DNA from: DASUME01 sp038257655
Lineage (GTDB): Bacteria; Myxococcota_A; Polyangia; Polyangiales; DASUME01
NCBI GenBank assembly: GCA_038257655.1
Contig: JBBSJC010000114.1
Coordinates: 1-17,199, forward strand
Length of the DNA: 17,199 nucleotides
Direction: 5' to 3'
Shown here piece by piece: positions 1-7,094 of the stretch (position 1 is the stretch's first letter; each line of letters starts with the position of its first letter). The position numbers and the translations under genes are program-made. A model generated the notes under the pieces. It had not been told where the DNA came from. It made no database searches and saw nothing but the letters and a program-made list of their open reading frames with translations.

Positions 1-881
1 CCTGCGAGCAAAGCGGCGCTTACCGTTGCAGCGGTCCGGCCGAGGTTGCGTGCGACGCGGTGGCCGGCATTCCAGATCCCGAGATATGTGACGGAACCGA
101 CAATAATTGTGACGGTGAGGTCGACGAGGGCATGAGCAATGCGTGCGGCGGCTCGTGCCTGGTCGGCCTGGCCCGTCAGCCAAATGAAATTTGCTCAAAT
201 GGTCAGTTGGGGGAATGCCTCCGGCAAGGAAAGTACATGTGCACCGGCCCGGTCGAAACGGTGTGCGACGCGCCGATCATCGTCCCAGGTGAGGAGATTT
301 GTGCGGACGAACTTGACAATGATTGCGACGGCAAGACCAATGAAACGGATGCTGTAGACGTCAAGACTTGGTACCGCGACTGCGATGCAGATGGTTTCGC
401 CACAGACGTCGACTCCGTGGTTGGATGCCGCGAGCCAGGCATAACAACAGATTGCAAGGCTTGGCTTTCAGTGAAGCCGGTGGCTGGTACTTCGCTGGAC
501 TGTGACGACCAGGATGGTGAGTTCCGACCGAATCAAACGGTTGCTGGCTTTACGACGCCAGGTAAGAGCGCGGATAGAAATTGTGACGGTATAGTGACCA
601 GAAACGCGGGGATGTTCCCGCACGTTCCTGGCGCCACTACTGGGCCCCATGGGGACAACGTTACACCTTGCAAGCCAGACGATATCGAACGAATCAATAT
701 GGGCCTCTGCCCAATCAACACCTGCTTTGCGTTTGGCCAACCTGGAGCTGCCTCAAGAGAGCCGCCGCAGCTTTGCATTGATAATTTCCCGACGTTCGTT
801 CAGGGGCCTCCAGTGCCTGGCGCGAGCACGCAGTGCAACGGGGGTAGCCTTTACTCCAGAGGCGGCGTGAAATGTCTATGA
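1..881 (+). CDS. MopE-like Cys/Asp-rich repeat protein, 5' end outside window
   Basis: The reading frame is open from base 3 to the TGA at 879-881, so the gene begins upstream; the GTG at 60 is only an internal codon. The protein carries copies of the CDG signature of the putative metal-binding MopE family: DNNCDGEVDEG (about 99-131), DNDCDGKTNE (about 315-347), a WYRDCDADGF segment (about 370-402), DCDDQDGEF (about 499-525) and a final NCDG (about 580-591). Between the first two lies a Cys-rich stretch. The many Asp-x-Asp-x-Asp-Gly-like runs suggest Ca2+ or other metal binding, and the paired Cys suggest disulfides, hence an exported or surface location. MopE of Methylococcus is a copper-binding surface protein, but its copper site is not conserved in most relatives, so copper binding is not claimed. 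The last ~80 residues are unrecognised but keep regular Cys. Base composition looks lower in GC than the neighbours. It converges on the M74 peptidase gene. Confidence 0.8.
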   Translation, partial: CEQSGAYRCSGPAEVACDAVAGIPDPEICDGTDNNCDGEVDEGMSNACGGSCLVGLARQPNEICSNGQLGECLRQGKYMCTGPVETVCDAPIIVPGEEICADELDNDCDGKTNETDAVDVKTWYRDCDADGFATDVDSVVGCREPGITTDCKAWLSVKPVAGTSLDCDDQDGEFRPNQTVAGFTTPGKSADRNCDGIVTRNAGMFPHVPGATTGPHGDNVTPCKPDDIERINMGLCPINTCFAFGQPGAASREPPQLCIDNFPTFVQGPPVPGASTQCNGGSLYSRGGVKCL

Positions 882-968
882 TCGCTATCACATTGAACAC
901 GCAAGGCGCTTGCGCGGCGTTACGGTTTGAACGAGGCCAACAGCAGCTCTCTCGAGCCGGCACGCTAC

Positions 969-2105
969 TCAGCGGCAGTACTTACGGCCCGGATGCGGTT
1001 GCTCGCGCCATAGCTTGCGGCGTGCCAAAAACGCGTGAACGTCGCGGTGGATTACTTGTTTTGCGACCTGACGGTCTTCTTCTTCGTGGGTGACGATCTT
1101 CGAGCGTGGGCGATTCTTCCGCAACACGCCCATCACCGGCGAGACGCCTGCGGCTTTGAGCTCGGCGCTGCGCCAGGGATAGATGGGCGGCAAGTCCTGG
1201 CAGCCGAGGCCAAGGTCTTCGGCGCTGCAGAACCAGCGCACGTGCAAGTGATCGTCGTGGGGGTAGGACGGTTGGCAGGTCATCTCGGCGAAACGCTCTT
1301 GCATCTCGCGGTCGGCCGAGTGTTTGGCAGCCTCTGCCAGCAGCTTGTCGCGCAGGTGTTCCACGACGAAGATGCGCTGCACACGGGCCTCCCTGTCGGA
1401 CAGTAAGGTCGCAATGAAACGCCAGGTGCGCGGCGCGTCGAAGTGCACGCGAATGTCATCATCTGCCACGGCGAGGTCTTTGTAATCGAAGCCGATGCCG
1501 TCGGGATCGATCGGCGCGCCAACGGAGGGCGTGGGCTTACCGTCGTCGCCGAGCAGATAGAACAGGATGTCGGCGTCGCGACCCGCGCGATGGGAGCCGT
1601 GATGATCGATCGGACCACCTTGCTCGAGACTGATGTCGTTGACGACAAGCTCGCTACCGGGCAGGACTTCTTTCACATGGCGTGCTGCGCGTGCGATCGC
1701 ACCGGCCACTTCGGCTGCGGCAAAGCGCGCGTTCGAATCGCGGTTGCTGTTGAAGCGAAAGCCTTCCCCTTTCAAGGGTAAGGCGGCCGCGCCTTCGATG
1801 CGACCTTCGGACGGGTGACCTATCGAGGTGCTGGTCGATGGCGAGAAGATCTGTGCGGCCGGGCTCGGCGCCACTGGCTCAGGCTTTTGTGCGCTCGGAC
1901 TGGCTTGTCCTTCTGGGCCGGGTAGCGGAGCGCCTGGCAGTGCGACGGCTTCACCCGCCACGTGGCCCTTTGTCTCAGCTGTCTTGGTAGGGGCAGGTTC
2001 GGCGACCGCTGAGGTGCGCTGAGGACCGCGCGCAGCGCCGGGATCGGCACATGCGGCGAGACACGCGAAAACTAGCTGCAACAACACGCGAGAACGTTTC
2101 TGAAT
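969..2105 (-). CDS. M74 (MepA-like) penicillin-insensitive murein endopeptidase, lipoprotein
   Basis: Predicted zinc peptidase of the LAS superfamily that cuts D-Ala-mDAP cross-links in peptidoglycan. Numbered from the GTG at 2087, the M74 signatures are HHGSHRAGRDADI (162-174), with H166 and D173 matching E. coli MepA H113 and D120, and HDDHLHVRW (277-285), with H277, H280 and H282 matching H206, H209 and H211. A lipobox-like LAAC at residues 10-13 is followed by a ~90-residue Pro/Ala/Glu-rich linker, so the protein is probably lipid-anchored with the catalytic domain on a tether. Start choice: the GTG at 2087 has no ribosome site and would leave almost no charged n-region. GGAGGAG at 2116-2110 lies 4-6 bases before an in-frame ATT at 2105, which adds QKRSR, an ideal signal-peptide n-region. 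I therefore place the start at ATT 2105; the next upstream in-frame codons contain no ATG, GTG or TTG before a stop. The gene follows the thioesterase by 20 bases and is probably co-transcribed with it. Confidence 0.88.
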   Translation of the reverse strand: MQKRSRVLLQLVFACLAACADPGAARGPQRTSAVAEPAPTKTAETKGHVAGEAVALPGAPLPGPEGQASPSAQKPEPVAPSPAAQIFSPSTSTSIGHPSEGRIEGAAALPLKGEGFRFNSNRDSNARFAAAEVAGAIARAARHVKEVLPGSELVVNDISLEQGGPIDHHGSHRAGRDADILFYLLGDDGKPTPSVGAPIDPDGIGFDYKDLAVADDDIRVHFDAPRTWRFIATLLSDREARVQRIFVVEHLRDKLLAEAAKHSADREMQERFAEMTCQPSYPHDDHLHVRWFCSAEDLGLGCQDLPPIYPWRSAELKAAGVSPVMGVLRKNRPRSKIVTHEEEDRQVAKQVIHRDVHAFLARRKLWREQPHPGRKYCR

Positions 2106-2109
2106 CGGT

Positions 2110-2116
2110 CTCCTCC
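2110..2116 (-). promoter_or_regulatory. Strong Shine-Dalgarno GGAGGAG that decides an ATT start
   Basis: On the minus strand this reads GGAGGAG, close to a perfect anti-16S match. It sits between the thioesterase stop (2128-2126) and an in-frame ATT at 2105-2103. Only ATT falls at ribosome-site spacing; the nearest conventional start, GTG at 2087, is 22 bases away. The match and spacing are visible; use of ATT as start is an inference. Confidence 0.6.
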
Positions 2117-2125
2117 GGTCGATAG

Positions 2126-2866
2126 TCAGCTGATTCTAGCGCGGGAGACGAGCTCTCCGTCGATCGCATCACACAGATCGACAGCGAGCGTGTTGGCATC
2201 GTCATCGAGCGCACAAGCGCGGGCGAGCAAGTCGTGGCCCATATGGGTTTCGCGGCGGTAGTCGAGCACGATCCGCGATGGATGCGGAAGGCTGGGCGCG
2301 CCTGGGACCGCAGCCTTGCGCAAAGTGCGCGTGTCATCGACGAAGTCGACGTAGCGGCTTTGGTTCACGTGGAGCAGCGTGTCGAGATCGCTGGGACGTA
2401 TGCTTACCGTGCGGCTGAAAGCATCGTGAGGCACGGCTTGGGCGAAGCTTGGGGTGCTGGGAATCTCTTCCGCTTCGACTGCCGCGCGGATCACGTCGGG
2501 GACGCGCGTAGGTTTGTTTGCGCCATCGAGCACCACCCCCGTCACAAAGGCGCGCGCGACTTCGACGCCGTCTGCAACGCGCGTGGCGCGCTCGGCGAAG
2601 GTCACGCTCGAGTTGCCCACGCGCGCCAGAGTAAGGTCGAGCTCAAGCTCGGTGCCATGGGTTGCGGGCGCACCGACCCACAAATCTTGCGCACGCACGA
2701 CCATCCTACCTCCGCTTTGAAAGAGTGCGCCGAGACCAAAGGCTTGGTCGAAGATCGCCTCCCAACGCAGGTGTTCCATGTAGCGTGTCAAGGATGTGGG
2801 CGAGACGCGTTGGCGCGCGTCCATCTCATAACCGCGACAGATTAAACGACGTTTGATGCGGGCCAT
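2126..2866 (-). CDS. FatA-like tandem hotdog acyl-ACP/acyl-CoA thioesterase
   Basis: At 246 residues it fits two consecutive hotdog domains. The N-terminal one contains the helix segment SLTRYMEHLRWEAIFD (about 25-40). The second carries SDLDTLLHVNQSRYVDFVDD, matching the DLDxNxHVNN active-site loop of plant and bacterial FatA/FatB-type acyl-ACP thioesterases. The predicted reaction is hydrolysis of a fatty acyl thioester in the cytoplasm; chain length and carrier (ACP or CoA) cannot be read from sequence. The catalytic-loop His is kept, but the Asn two residues before it in FatA/FatB is Leu here, so the mechanism may differ from the plant enzymes. The ATG at 2866 is preferred over the one at 2824 because the first beta strand of the hotdog fold (KRRLICRGYEMD) lies between them, although no good ribosome site precedes either. 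It is the first gene of a likely two-gene unit with the M74 peptidase and is divergent from tpx. Confidence 0.72.
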   Translation of the reverse strand: MARIKRRLICRGYEMDARQRVSPTSLTRYMEHLRWEAIFDQAFGLGALFQSGGRMVVRAQDLWVGAPATHGTELELDLTLARVGNSSVTFAERATRVADGVEVARAFVTGVVLDGANKPTRVPDVIRAAVEAEEIPSTPSFAQAVPHDAFSRTVSIRPSDLDTLLHVNQSRYVDFVDDTRTLRKAAVPGAPSLPHPSRIVLDYRRETHMGHDLLARACALDDDANTLAVDLCDAIDGELVSRARIS

Positions 2867-2908
2867 GCCGCAGGCTTATCAAGCTCAGACACAGGCGTCG
2901 ATACGCTG

Positions 2909-2936
2909 TGGACGTTACAACGCCCGCTCCTACACT
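2909..2936 (+). promoter_or_regulatory. Possible sigma70-like promoter for tpx
   Basis: TGGACG (2909-2914) and TACACT (2931-2936), 16 bases apart, each match 4 of 6 positions of the TTGACA/TATAAT consensus. They lie about 70 bases before the tpx start in the thioesterase-tpx divergent gap. Such partial matches occur by chance, so this is only a candidate. Confidence 0.25.
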
Positions 2937-3003
2937 AGGCGCGACCAACAACGACTGCGGGGGCCTGCGCGCTGAGCGTCGGCCACCGCCCGAGGAGATC
3001 ACC

Positions 3004-3492
3004 ATGGCGACCATCACCCTGCGCGGCAATCCCATTGAAACCAGCGGCACCCTACCGGCCGTGGGCAGCAGCGGGCCCGACTTCAGCCTGATCAAACAGG
3101 ACATGACGCGCGCCAGCCTGAAGGACTTTCCCGGCAAGAAGGTACTCAACATTTTCCCCAGCATCGATACCCCCGTCTGCGCGTCGAGCGTGCGCAAGTT
3201 CAACGAGCTGGCCGCTAAAAAGGGCGTGACCGTGCTGTGCATCGCCGAGGATCTGCCGTTTGCGCTCAAGCGTTTTTGCGGCGCGGAAAACCTCGATAAG
3301 GTGACTGTCTTGTCAGCCTTCCGTTCGACGTTTGGCAAGGACTATGGCGTCGAGATGACGTCTGGTCCGCTCGCCGGCCTGCACTCGCGCGCCGTGGTCG
3401 TGCTCGACGAAAACAACAAGGTCATTCACAGCGAACAGGTGCCTGAGATAGCGCAGGAGCCGAACTACGAAGCCGCGCTCGCGAAGCTCTGA
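3004..3492 (+). CDS. tpx: Thiol peroxidase (2-Cys peroxiredoxin, Tpx family)
   Basis: A 162-residue protein, close to the usual ~165-168. It reduces hydrogen peroxide and organic hydroperoxides with electrons from thioredoxin. The peroxidatic Cys is C59 in SIDTPVCASSVRKFN and the resolving Cys is C92 in KRFCGAENL, corresponding to C61 and C95 of E. coli Tpx. The C-terminal blocks YGV, GPLAGLHSRAVVVLDENNKV and EPNYEAAL are typical of the family. No signal peptide is seen, so it is probably cytoplasmic. The start is the ATG at 3004, with GAGGAG at 2992-2997 six bases before it; the frame is open further upstream to 2908 but that part has no Tpx similarity. The gene is monocistronic: divergent from the thioesterase and convergent with the acyl-CoA synthetase, 39 bases away. 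I see no convincing terminator in that gap. Confidence 0.95.
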   Translation: MATITLRGNPIETSGTLPAVGSSGPDFSLIKQDMTRASLKDFPGKKVLNIFPSIDTPVCASSVRKFNELAAKKGVTVLCIAEDLPFALKRFCGAENLDKVTVLSAFRSTFGKDYGVEMTSGPLAGLHSRAVVVLDENNKVIHSEQVPEIAQEPNYEAALAKL

Positions 3493-3531
3493 GTCGCTGA
3501 GCGCCGCCTGCTGAGCACGTTCCTGGCAAGC

Positions 3532-5172
3532 TCACCCGCAGGCGGATAGCGCGAATTCTTTGGCCCAGCGGTAGTCTGCTTTACCGGCTGGGCTTCTTAC
3601 CATCTTGGGCACGAGCACGAGCTGCCTGGGAAGCTTGTAGCGGCTGAGCTTGTGCTCGCAGTGCTGATGCAGTGCTTCTAGGGTGGGCACCTTACCCGGG
3701 CGCGGCTCGACGATGGCGGTCACCTGGCTGCCCCACTTGTCGTGGGGGATGCCCACGACCACCACGTCATAGACATCGGGATGGGACTTCAGCGCTTCTT
3801 CGACCTCTTCGGGATGAATCTTTTCGCCGCCTGAGTTGATGCAGACTGAGCCGCGGCCAAGAAGCCTTACCGTACCGTCCACACTGAGCTGTGCGTGGTC
3901 GCCGGGTACCGAGTAACGGCGGCCTGCGATTTGTACAAAGGTGCGGGCGGTCTTGTCGCGATCGTTAAGGTAGCCGAGGGGAATGTGACCGGCGCGCACG
4001 AGCCAGCCGACCTCGTCTTCGCCGGGCGCGAGCAGACGTGTGAGCTCATGATTGGCGACACCCGAGTCCGGCATGAGCTGAAACTCGCTACGGCCTTCGA
4101 TGATCACAGCCTGGGCCCCTGATTCGCTCGAGCCCAAGGTGTCCCGAATGAACAGGCCGGGTAGGTGCTGGCGCAGTCGATCTTTGACGTGGGCAGATAG
4201 GATGGCGCCACCCGAGCTCATCATACGCAGCTCGGACAAGTCGTACGGCTTGCGGTCGAGCTCTTCGAGCAACGGTATGGCGAAGGCATCGCCCACGATC
4301 AACACGTTGGAGGCGCGTACGCGTTCGGCGAGCGACCAGACTTCGGACGGGACCAAACGCTCAGGGGTGTCTTGCACATGGATGCTGCCGCCATTGGTCA
4401 TCGTGACAAATGCCATCCAGTGGGCAGCGCCGTGCATAAACGGGGGCACCGGACACACGTGCAGCTTGGCGCCGAGACGTCGCGCACCCTCGACCATGGC
4501 CTCGACCGACTGGTGTTGTTTGCCGTCGCCGTAGGTGCCGCCCTGGGCGCCCATGAATACGTCGTGCTGACGCCACAACACGCCCTTGGGCATGCCGGTG
4601 GTACCGCCCGTGTAGACAATGTAGAGGTCATCGGGCGAGGGCTTTGTATCGGGCTTGTCGGTCGCTTGCGAGGCGAGCGCTGCTTCGTAATCAACGGCAC
4701 CTTCGAGCAGAGGCTCGCCACTTTCGTCTGCCACCTGGAGCAGGACCGTCAGACTCGGTACGCCGGTGCCAGTTTGGAGAATTTGGCGCAAAGTCGGAGC
4801 GAAGCGTGCGTGGTAGATCAGCGCTTTGGGTGCGGCATCGTTGAACAGATAGGCAAGCTCGCCCTCGACATAGCGATAGTTGACGTTGAAGGACGCAGCG
4901 CGCGCCATGTATGCGCCCATCATGCCTTCGAGATACTCGTTGCCGTTGTACAAGTAGAGACCGACGTGATCTTGGCCGGACTGCTCGCCGCTCAGCGTGG
5001 CGCGAGGGATGACCTTACCGAGTCCCCGCGACAATAGGAAGCGCGCGAGCTGACGCGAGCGATCTCTAAACTGGGCGTACGTAAAGTGCCGCTCGCGAAA
5101 CGTTACAAACGTGCGCTCGGGAAAGGCGAGCGCCAGCGCTTCGAGATTGTCTGCAAAACAAAACTCGGTCAT
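3532..5172 (-). CDS. Fatty-acyl-CoA synthetase (ANL superfamily, FadD-like)
   Basis: A 546-residue AMP-forming ligase that activates a carboxylic acid to its acyl-adenylate and then acyl-CoA. The ATP-binding loop is YTGGTTGMPKG at 187-197, preceded by the FNVNYRYVEGELAYLF block (95-110) common in actinobacterial and proteobacterial FadD proteins. Later motifs include the LGSSESG region, the hinge region GEKIHPEEVEE and the C-terminal catalytic Lys K531 in SPAGKADY, so both the large adenylation domain and the small mobile domain are complete. The substrate is probably a medium or long fatty acid, or a ring-bearing acid, but cannot be fixed from sequence. The start at ATG 5172 lies 5 bases after the stop of heme A synthase and lacks a clear ribosome site, which suggests translational coupling. 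The gene pairs an acyl-activating enzyme with heme A synthesis, a combination without an obvious metabolic reason. Confidence 0.92.
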   Translation of the reverse strand: MTEFCFADNLEALALAFPERTFVTFRERHFTYAQFRDRSRQLARFLLSRGLGKVIPRATLSGEQSGQDHVGLYLYNGNEYLEGMMGAYMARAASFNVNYRYVEGELAYLFNDAAPKALIYHARFAPTLRQILQTGTGVPSLTVLLQVADESGEPLLEGAVDYEAALASQATDKPDTKPSPDDLYIVYTGGTTGMPKGVLWRQHDVFMGAQGGTYGDGKQHQSVEAMVEGARRLGAKLHVCPVPPFMHGAAHWMAFVTMTNGGSIHVQDTPERLVPSEVWSLAERVRASNVLIVGDAFAIPLLEELDRKPYDLSELRMMSSGGAILSAHVKDRLRQHLPGLFIRDTLGSSESGAQAVIIEGRSEFQLMPDSGVANHELTRLLAPGEDEVGWLVRAGHIPLGYLNDRDKTARTFVQIAGRRYSVPGDHAQLSVDGTVRLLGRGSVCINSGGEKIHPEEVEEALKSHPDVYDVVVVGIPHDKWGSQVTAIVEPRPGKVPTLEALHQHCEHKLSRYKLPRQLVLVPKMVRSPAGKADYRWAKEFALSACG

Positions 5173-5177
5173 CGGGG

Positions 5178-6101
5178 CTAAAAGCTCTCTTGTTGCAGCG
5201 TGGAGGCAGCGAGAAAGATCAGACTAAGCCAAGTGAGATCGGCCAAAAACAAATGGGTAATTTGAATGCCAGTGGGTGCAAGCAACAGTAAGTTGAGGCT
5301 GCCCACGATCAGCTGCAGCACGTAGATCGCGGTGAGCGCCCAGGCCCAGCGCGTGATCGCTGACGTCTGCAGGCGTGAACGCAGCTCTTGGGCGAAATAC
5401 ACGAGCAGCGCGCCGGTTCCGATCGCAAGCAGCGGGTGAATCACGCGTAGGCGCACGAGAAAGTGAGCGTCGGCCGCGAAGTCTTGGGCCATGCCTTGGG
5501 CGAGACTGTCGGCGGGAAACAACGTGTCCCCGAGCGCGGTCACAGCGCCACTTGCACCGAGCAAAAGCACCAGCAGACACAACACGGCGAATACCAGCGC
5601 CGTGCCGCGACGGTCGCGCCACTTGAGCGGACGCGGATCGCGCGCAAAGTGTAAGGTCAGCGCCTGGGCGCCGAGCAAGAGAAACGTATTACAAAGATGC
5701 AGGCCCACGACAAAAGCGCGCGCTTCCGAAGCGTCCTTTCCGACTAGACCTTTCTTGACGAGCAGCGCGCCTATCGCCCCTTCGATAATCATCAGCACGA
5801 AGCCGGCGAGAGCCGCATGGCGCACCGGGGAACGTACCGGAAACCGGCGAAAGGCGAGCCAGAGCACCACGATCGACAAAAGGCCGCACAGAGCCGAGGT
5901 GACCCGGTGCGTCAGCTCGATCATCGTCTCGACGGATTCCGCGCGCGGCATCAGCTGCCCGTTGCACAGCGGCCAATGATCGGCGCAGCCGGCGCCGGAG
6001 CCGGTGACGCGCACGAAGGCACCCCACAGGATCACGAGCAGCGTGGTCGCGATCAGCGCGAAGGCGTAGGTTTCAAAGCGTACGCGGGCAGGGACAGCCA
6101 T
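5178..6101 (-). CDS. ctaA: Heme A synthase, COX15/CtaA family
   Basis: A 307-residue integral membrane enzyme that oxidises the C8 methyl of heme O to the formyl of heme A for aa3-type cytochrome oxidases. It shows about eight hydrophobic helices. E62-x-x-H65-R66 is the conserved ExxHR motif. C39 and C46 in the extracytoplasmic GCADHWPLCNG loop match the family's first Cys pair. Other helix histidines that can bind heme occur in GLHLCN, RVIHPLL and QITHLFL. The start is the ATG at 6101; the frame extends to a TTG at 6143, but the added residues are hydrophilic and not family-like. It is divergent from the Gly/Asn-rich lipoprotein and is followed after 5 bases by the acyl-CoA synthetase. Its presence implies that the organism makes an aa3-type terminal oxidase; no oxidase subunit lies in the window. 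Confidence 0.93.
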   Translation of the reverse strand: MAVPARVRFETYAFALIATTLLVILWGAFVRVTGSGAGCADHWPLCNGQLMPRAESVETMIELTHRVTSALCGLLSIVVLWLAFRRFPVRSPVRHAALAGFVLMIIEGAIGALLVKKGLVGKDASEARAFVVGLHLCNTFLLLGAQALTLHFARDPRPLKWRDRRGTALVFAVLCLLVLLLGASGAVTALGDTLFPADSLAQGMAQDFAADAHFLVRLRVIHPLLAIGTGALLVYFAQELRSRLQTSAITRWAWALTAIYVLQLIVGSLNLLLLAPTGIQITHLFLADLTWLSLIFLAASTLQQESF

Positions 6102-6267
6102 CAGGTAGTGATCCCGTTGTAGGCGACCCGGGGCCCCGAGCAACGCTCATAGGCGCAGCGCTGAGGAAAATTGCAGTGCGCTTCAGCTACGAAGCCAGAC
6201 GCGAGACGAAAGTCCGCCGCGTAGAGAAAAAGCGTGCAAAATCTTAGCGCTGGCTGCGACTTAGGTG

Positions 6268-6288
6268 TGGCGGCGTCACAAGCCGCCA
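6268..6288 (+). other. GC-rich hairpin in the leader of the Gly/Asn-rich lipoprotein gene
   Basis: TGGCGGC (6268-6274) and GCCGCCA (6282-6288) form a perfect 7-bp stem around a 7-base loop. The stem ends 12 bases before the GAGGA ribosome site of the lipoprotein gene. No U-run follows, so it is not a standard terminator; it could be an mRNA leader structure. The pairing is visible, a function is not. Confidence 0.4.
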
Positions 6289-6311
6289 GGCTGCTCTTAC
6301 GAGGATTTCCC

Positions 6312-7016
6312 ATGCTGACCCATCGCCGTCTTGTGTTGAGTTGTTTGCTGTTCGCGTTGAGCGCGCCCGCGTGCGGCGGTCGTTCGGGGCTCGATGATTT
6401 CTCTAAGGGTGCCGATGACCTCATCACCGGCAACACGAGTGGCTCGGGCAGTGGCGGGGGCAACGGCGGCCGCAACGCTGACAACACTGGCGGCGACCAG
6501 GGCGAGGGAGGGCATGGCAGCGATAGCGATGGGGGCGCACAGAACAGCGGCGGCAACGCTGATAACGGCAATAACGCCAACAACGGGAACAATGGCAACA
6601 ACAACGGCCCGGGCGGCAGCGATGCACCCGTGGGCGCCGCGTGCAAGAGCGACAGCTCCTGCGACGATAAAAACGCCGAGTGTCTGACCGAAGAGAGCGT
6701 CGGCGGCTTTTTGATGATCGAATTTCCGGAGGGCTATTGCGCCGTGCAGGGCTGCGAAGAGGATGACGATTGCCCTGATGGTTCCGGCTGTTTCAATGCG
6801 ATTGGCCTGCAGTATTGTCTTCAGACCTGCGATAGCGACCGCGATTGCCGCGTCAGGGATGGTTATGCGTGCAATGCCATCGGTGGCGGTGGTCCGGGCG
6901 GCGGCGGCTTTCCCGGCGGCGGCGGCGGCGGTGGTGGTGCTGGCGGCGGGCAACAAGGTCCGAGCTATTGCCTTCCGCCCTTTGGCGGCGGTGGCGGCTT
7001 TCCTGGTGGCAACTAG
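6312..7016 (+). CDS. Gly/Asn-rich lipoprotein with a Cys-patterned core, function unknown
   Basis: A 234-residue exported protein. The signal peptide is MLTHRRLVLSCLLFALSAPAC with lipid-acceptor candidate C21, in an unusual APAC context. Next comes a low-complexity linker rich in Gly, Asn, Asp and Ser (about 40-105). The core (about 110-195) contains evenly spaced Cys in a CxxDxxC...C...C pattern: ACKSDSSCDDKNAEC, CEEDDDCPDGSGC, CDSDRDCRVRDGYAC. This resembles the small disulfide modules annotated as Dickkopf-N-like in many myxobacterial lipoproteins; that assignment is by eye. The C-terminus is Gly-rich (GGGG runs encoded by GGC/GGT repeats at about 6889-6954 and 6985-7013) with one further Cys. 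ATG 6312 is chosen because GAGGA lies at 6301-6305 and the signal peptide begins there. It precedes the SMP-30-like lipoprotein by 78 bases, so the two may be co-transcribed. Confidence 0.82.
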   Translation: MLTHRRLVLSCLLFALSAPACGGRSGLDDFSKGADDLITGNTSGSGSGGGNGGRNADNTGGDQGEGGHGSDSDGGAQNSGGNADNGNNANNGNNGNNNGPGGSDAPVGAACKSDSSCDDKNAECLTEESVGGFLMIEFPEGYCAVQGCEEDDDCPDGSGCFNAIGLQYCLQTCDSDRDCRVRDGYACNAIGGGGPGGGGFPGGGGGGGGAGGGQQGPSYCLPPFGGGGGFPGGN

Positions 7017-7094
7017 TGTAGCGAAAGCGGCTGGTTGCTGGCTTATTGGCGAGAGCTTTGACCCGGTGACCGCGGGCAAACACACTGACCAGCA

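Noticed and set aside
872..1093. Plus-strand open frame of 73 codons after the MopE-like gene
   Set aside because: It overlaps the end of the MopE-like gene and the antisense of the M74 gene, matches no family and has no ribosome site.
4372..5037. Plus-strand open frame of 221 codons opposite the acyl-CoA synthetase
   Set aside because: Entirely antisense to a gene with full ANL-superfamily motifs; no family match.
6297..7085. Long minus-strand open frame of 262 codons opposite the Gly/Asn-rich lipoprotein
   Set aside because: Ala/Val-rich shadow produced by GGC/GGT and AAC repeats of the real plus-strand gene, which has a signal peptide, ribosome site and Cys pattern.
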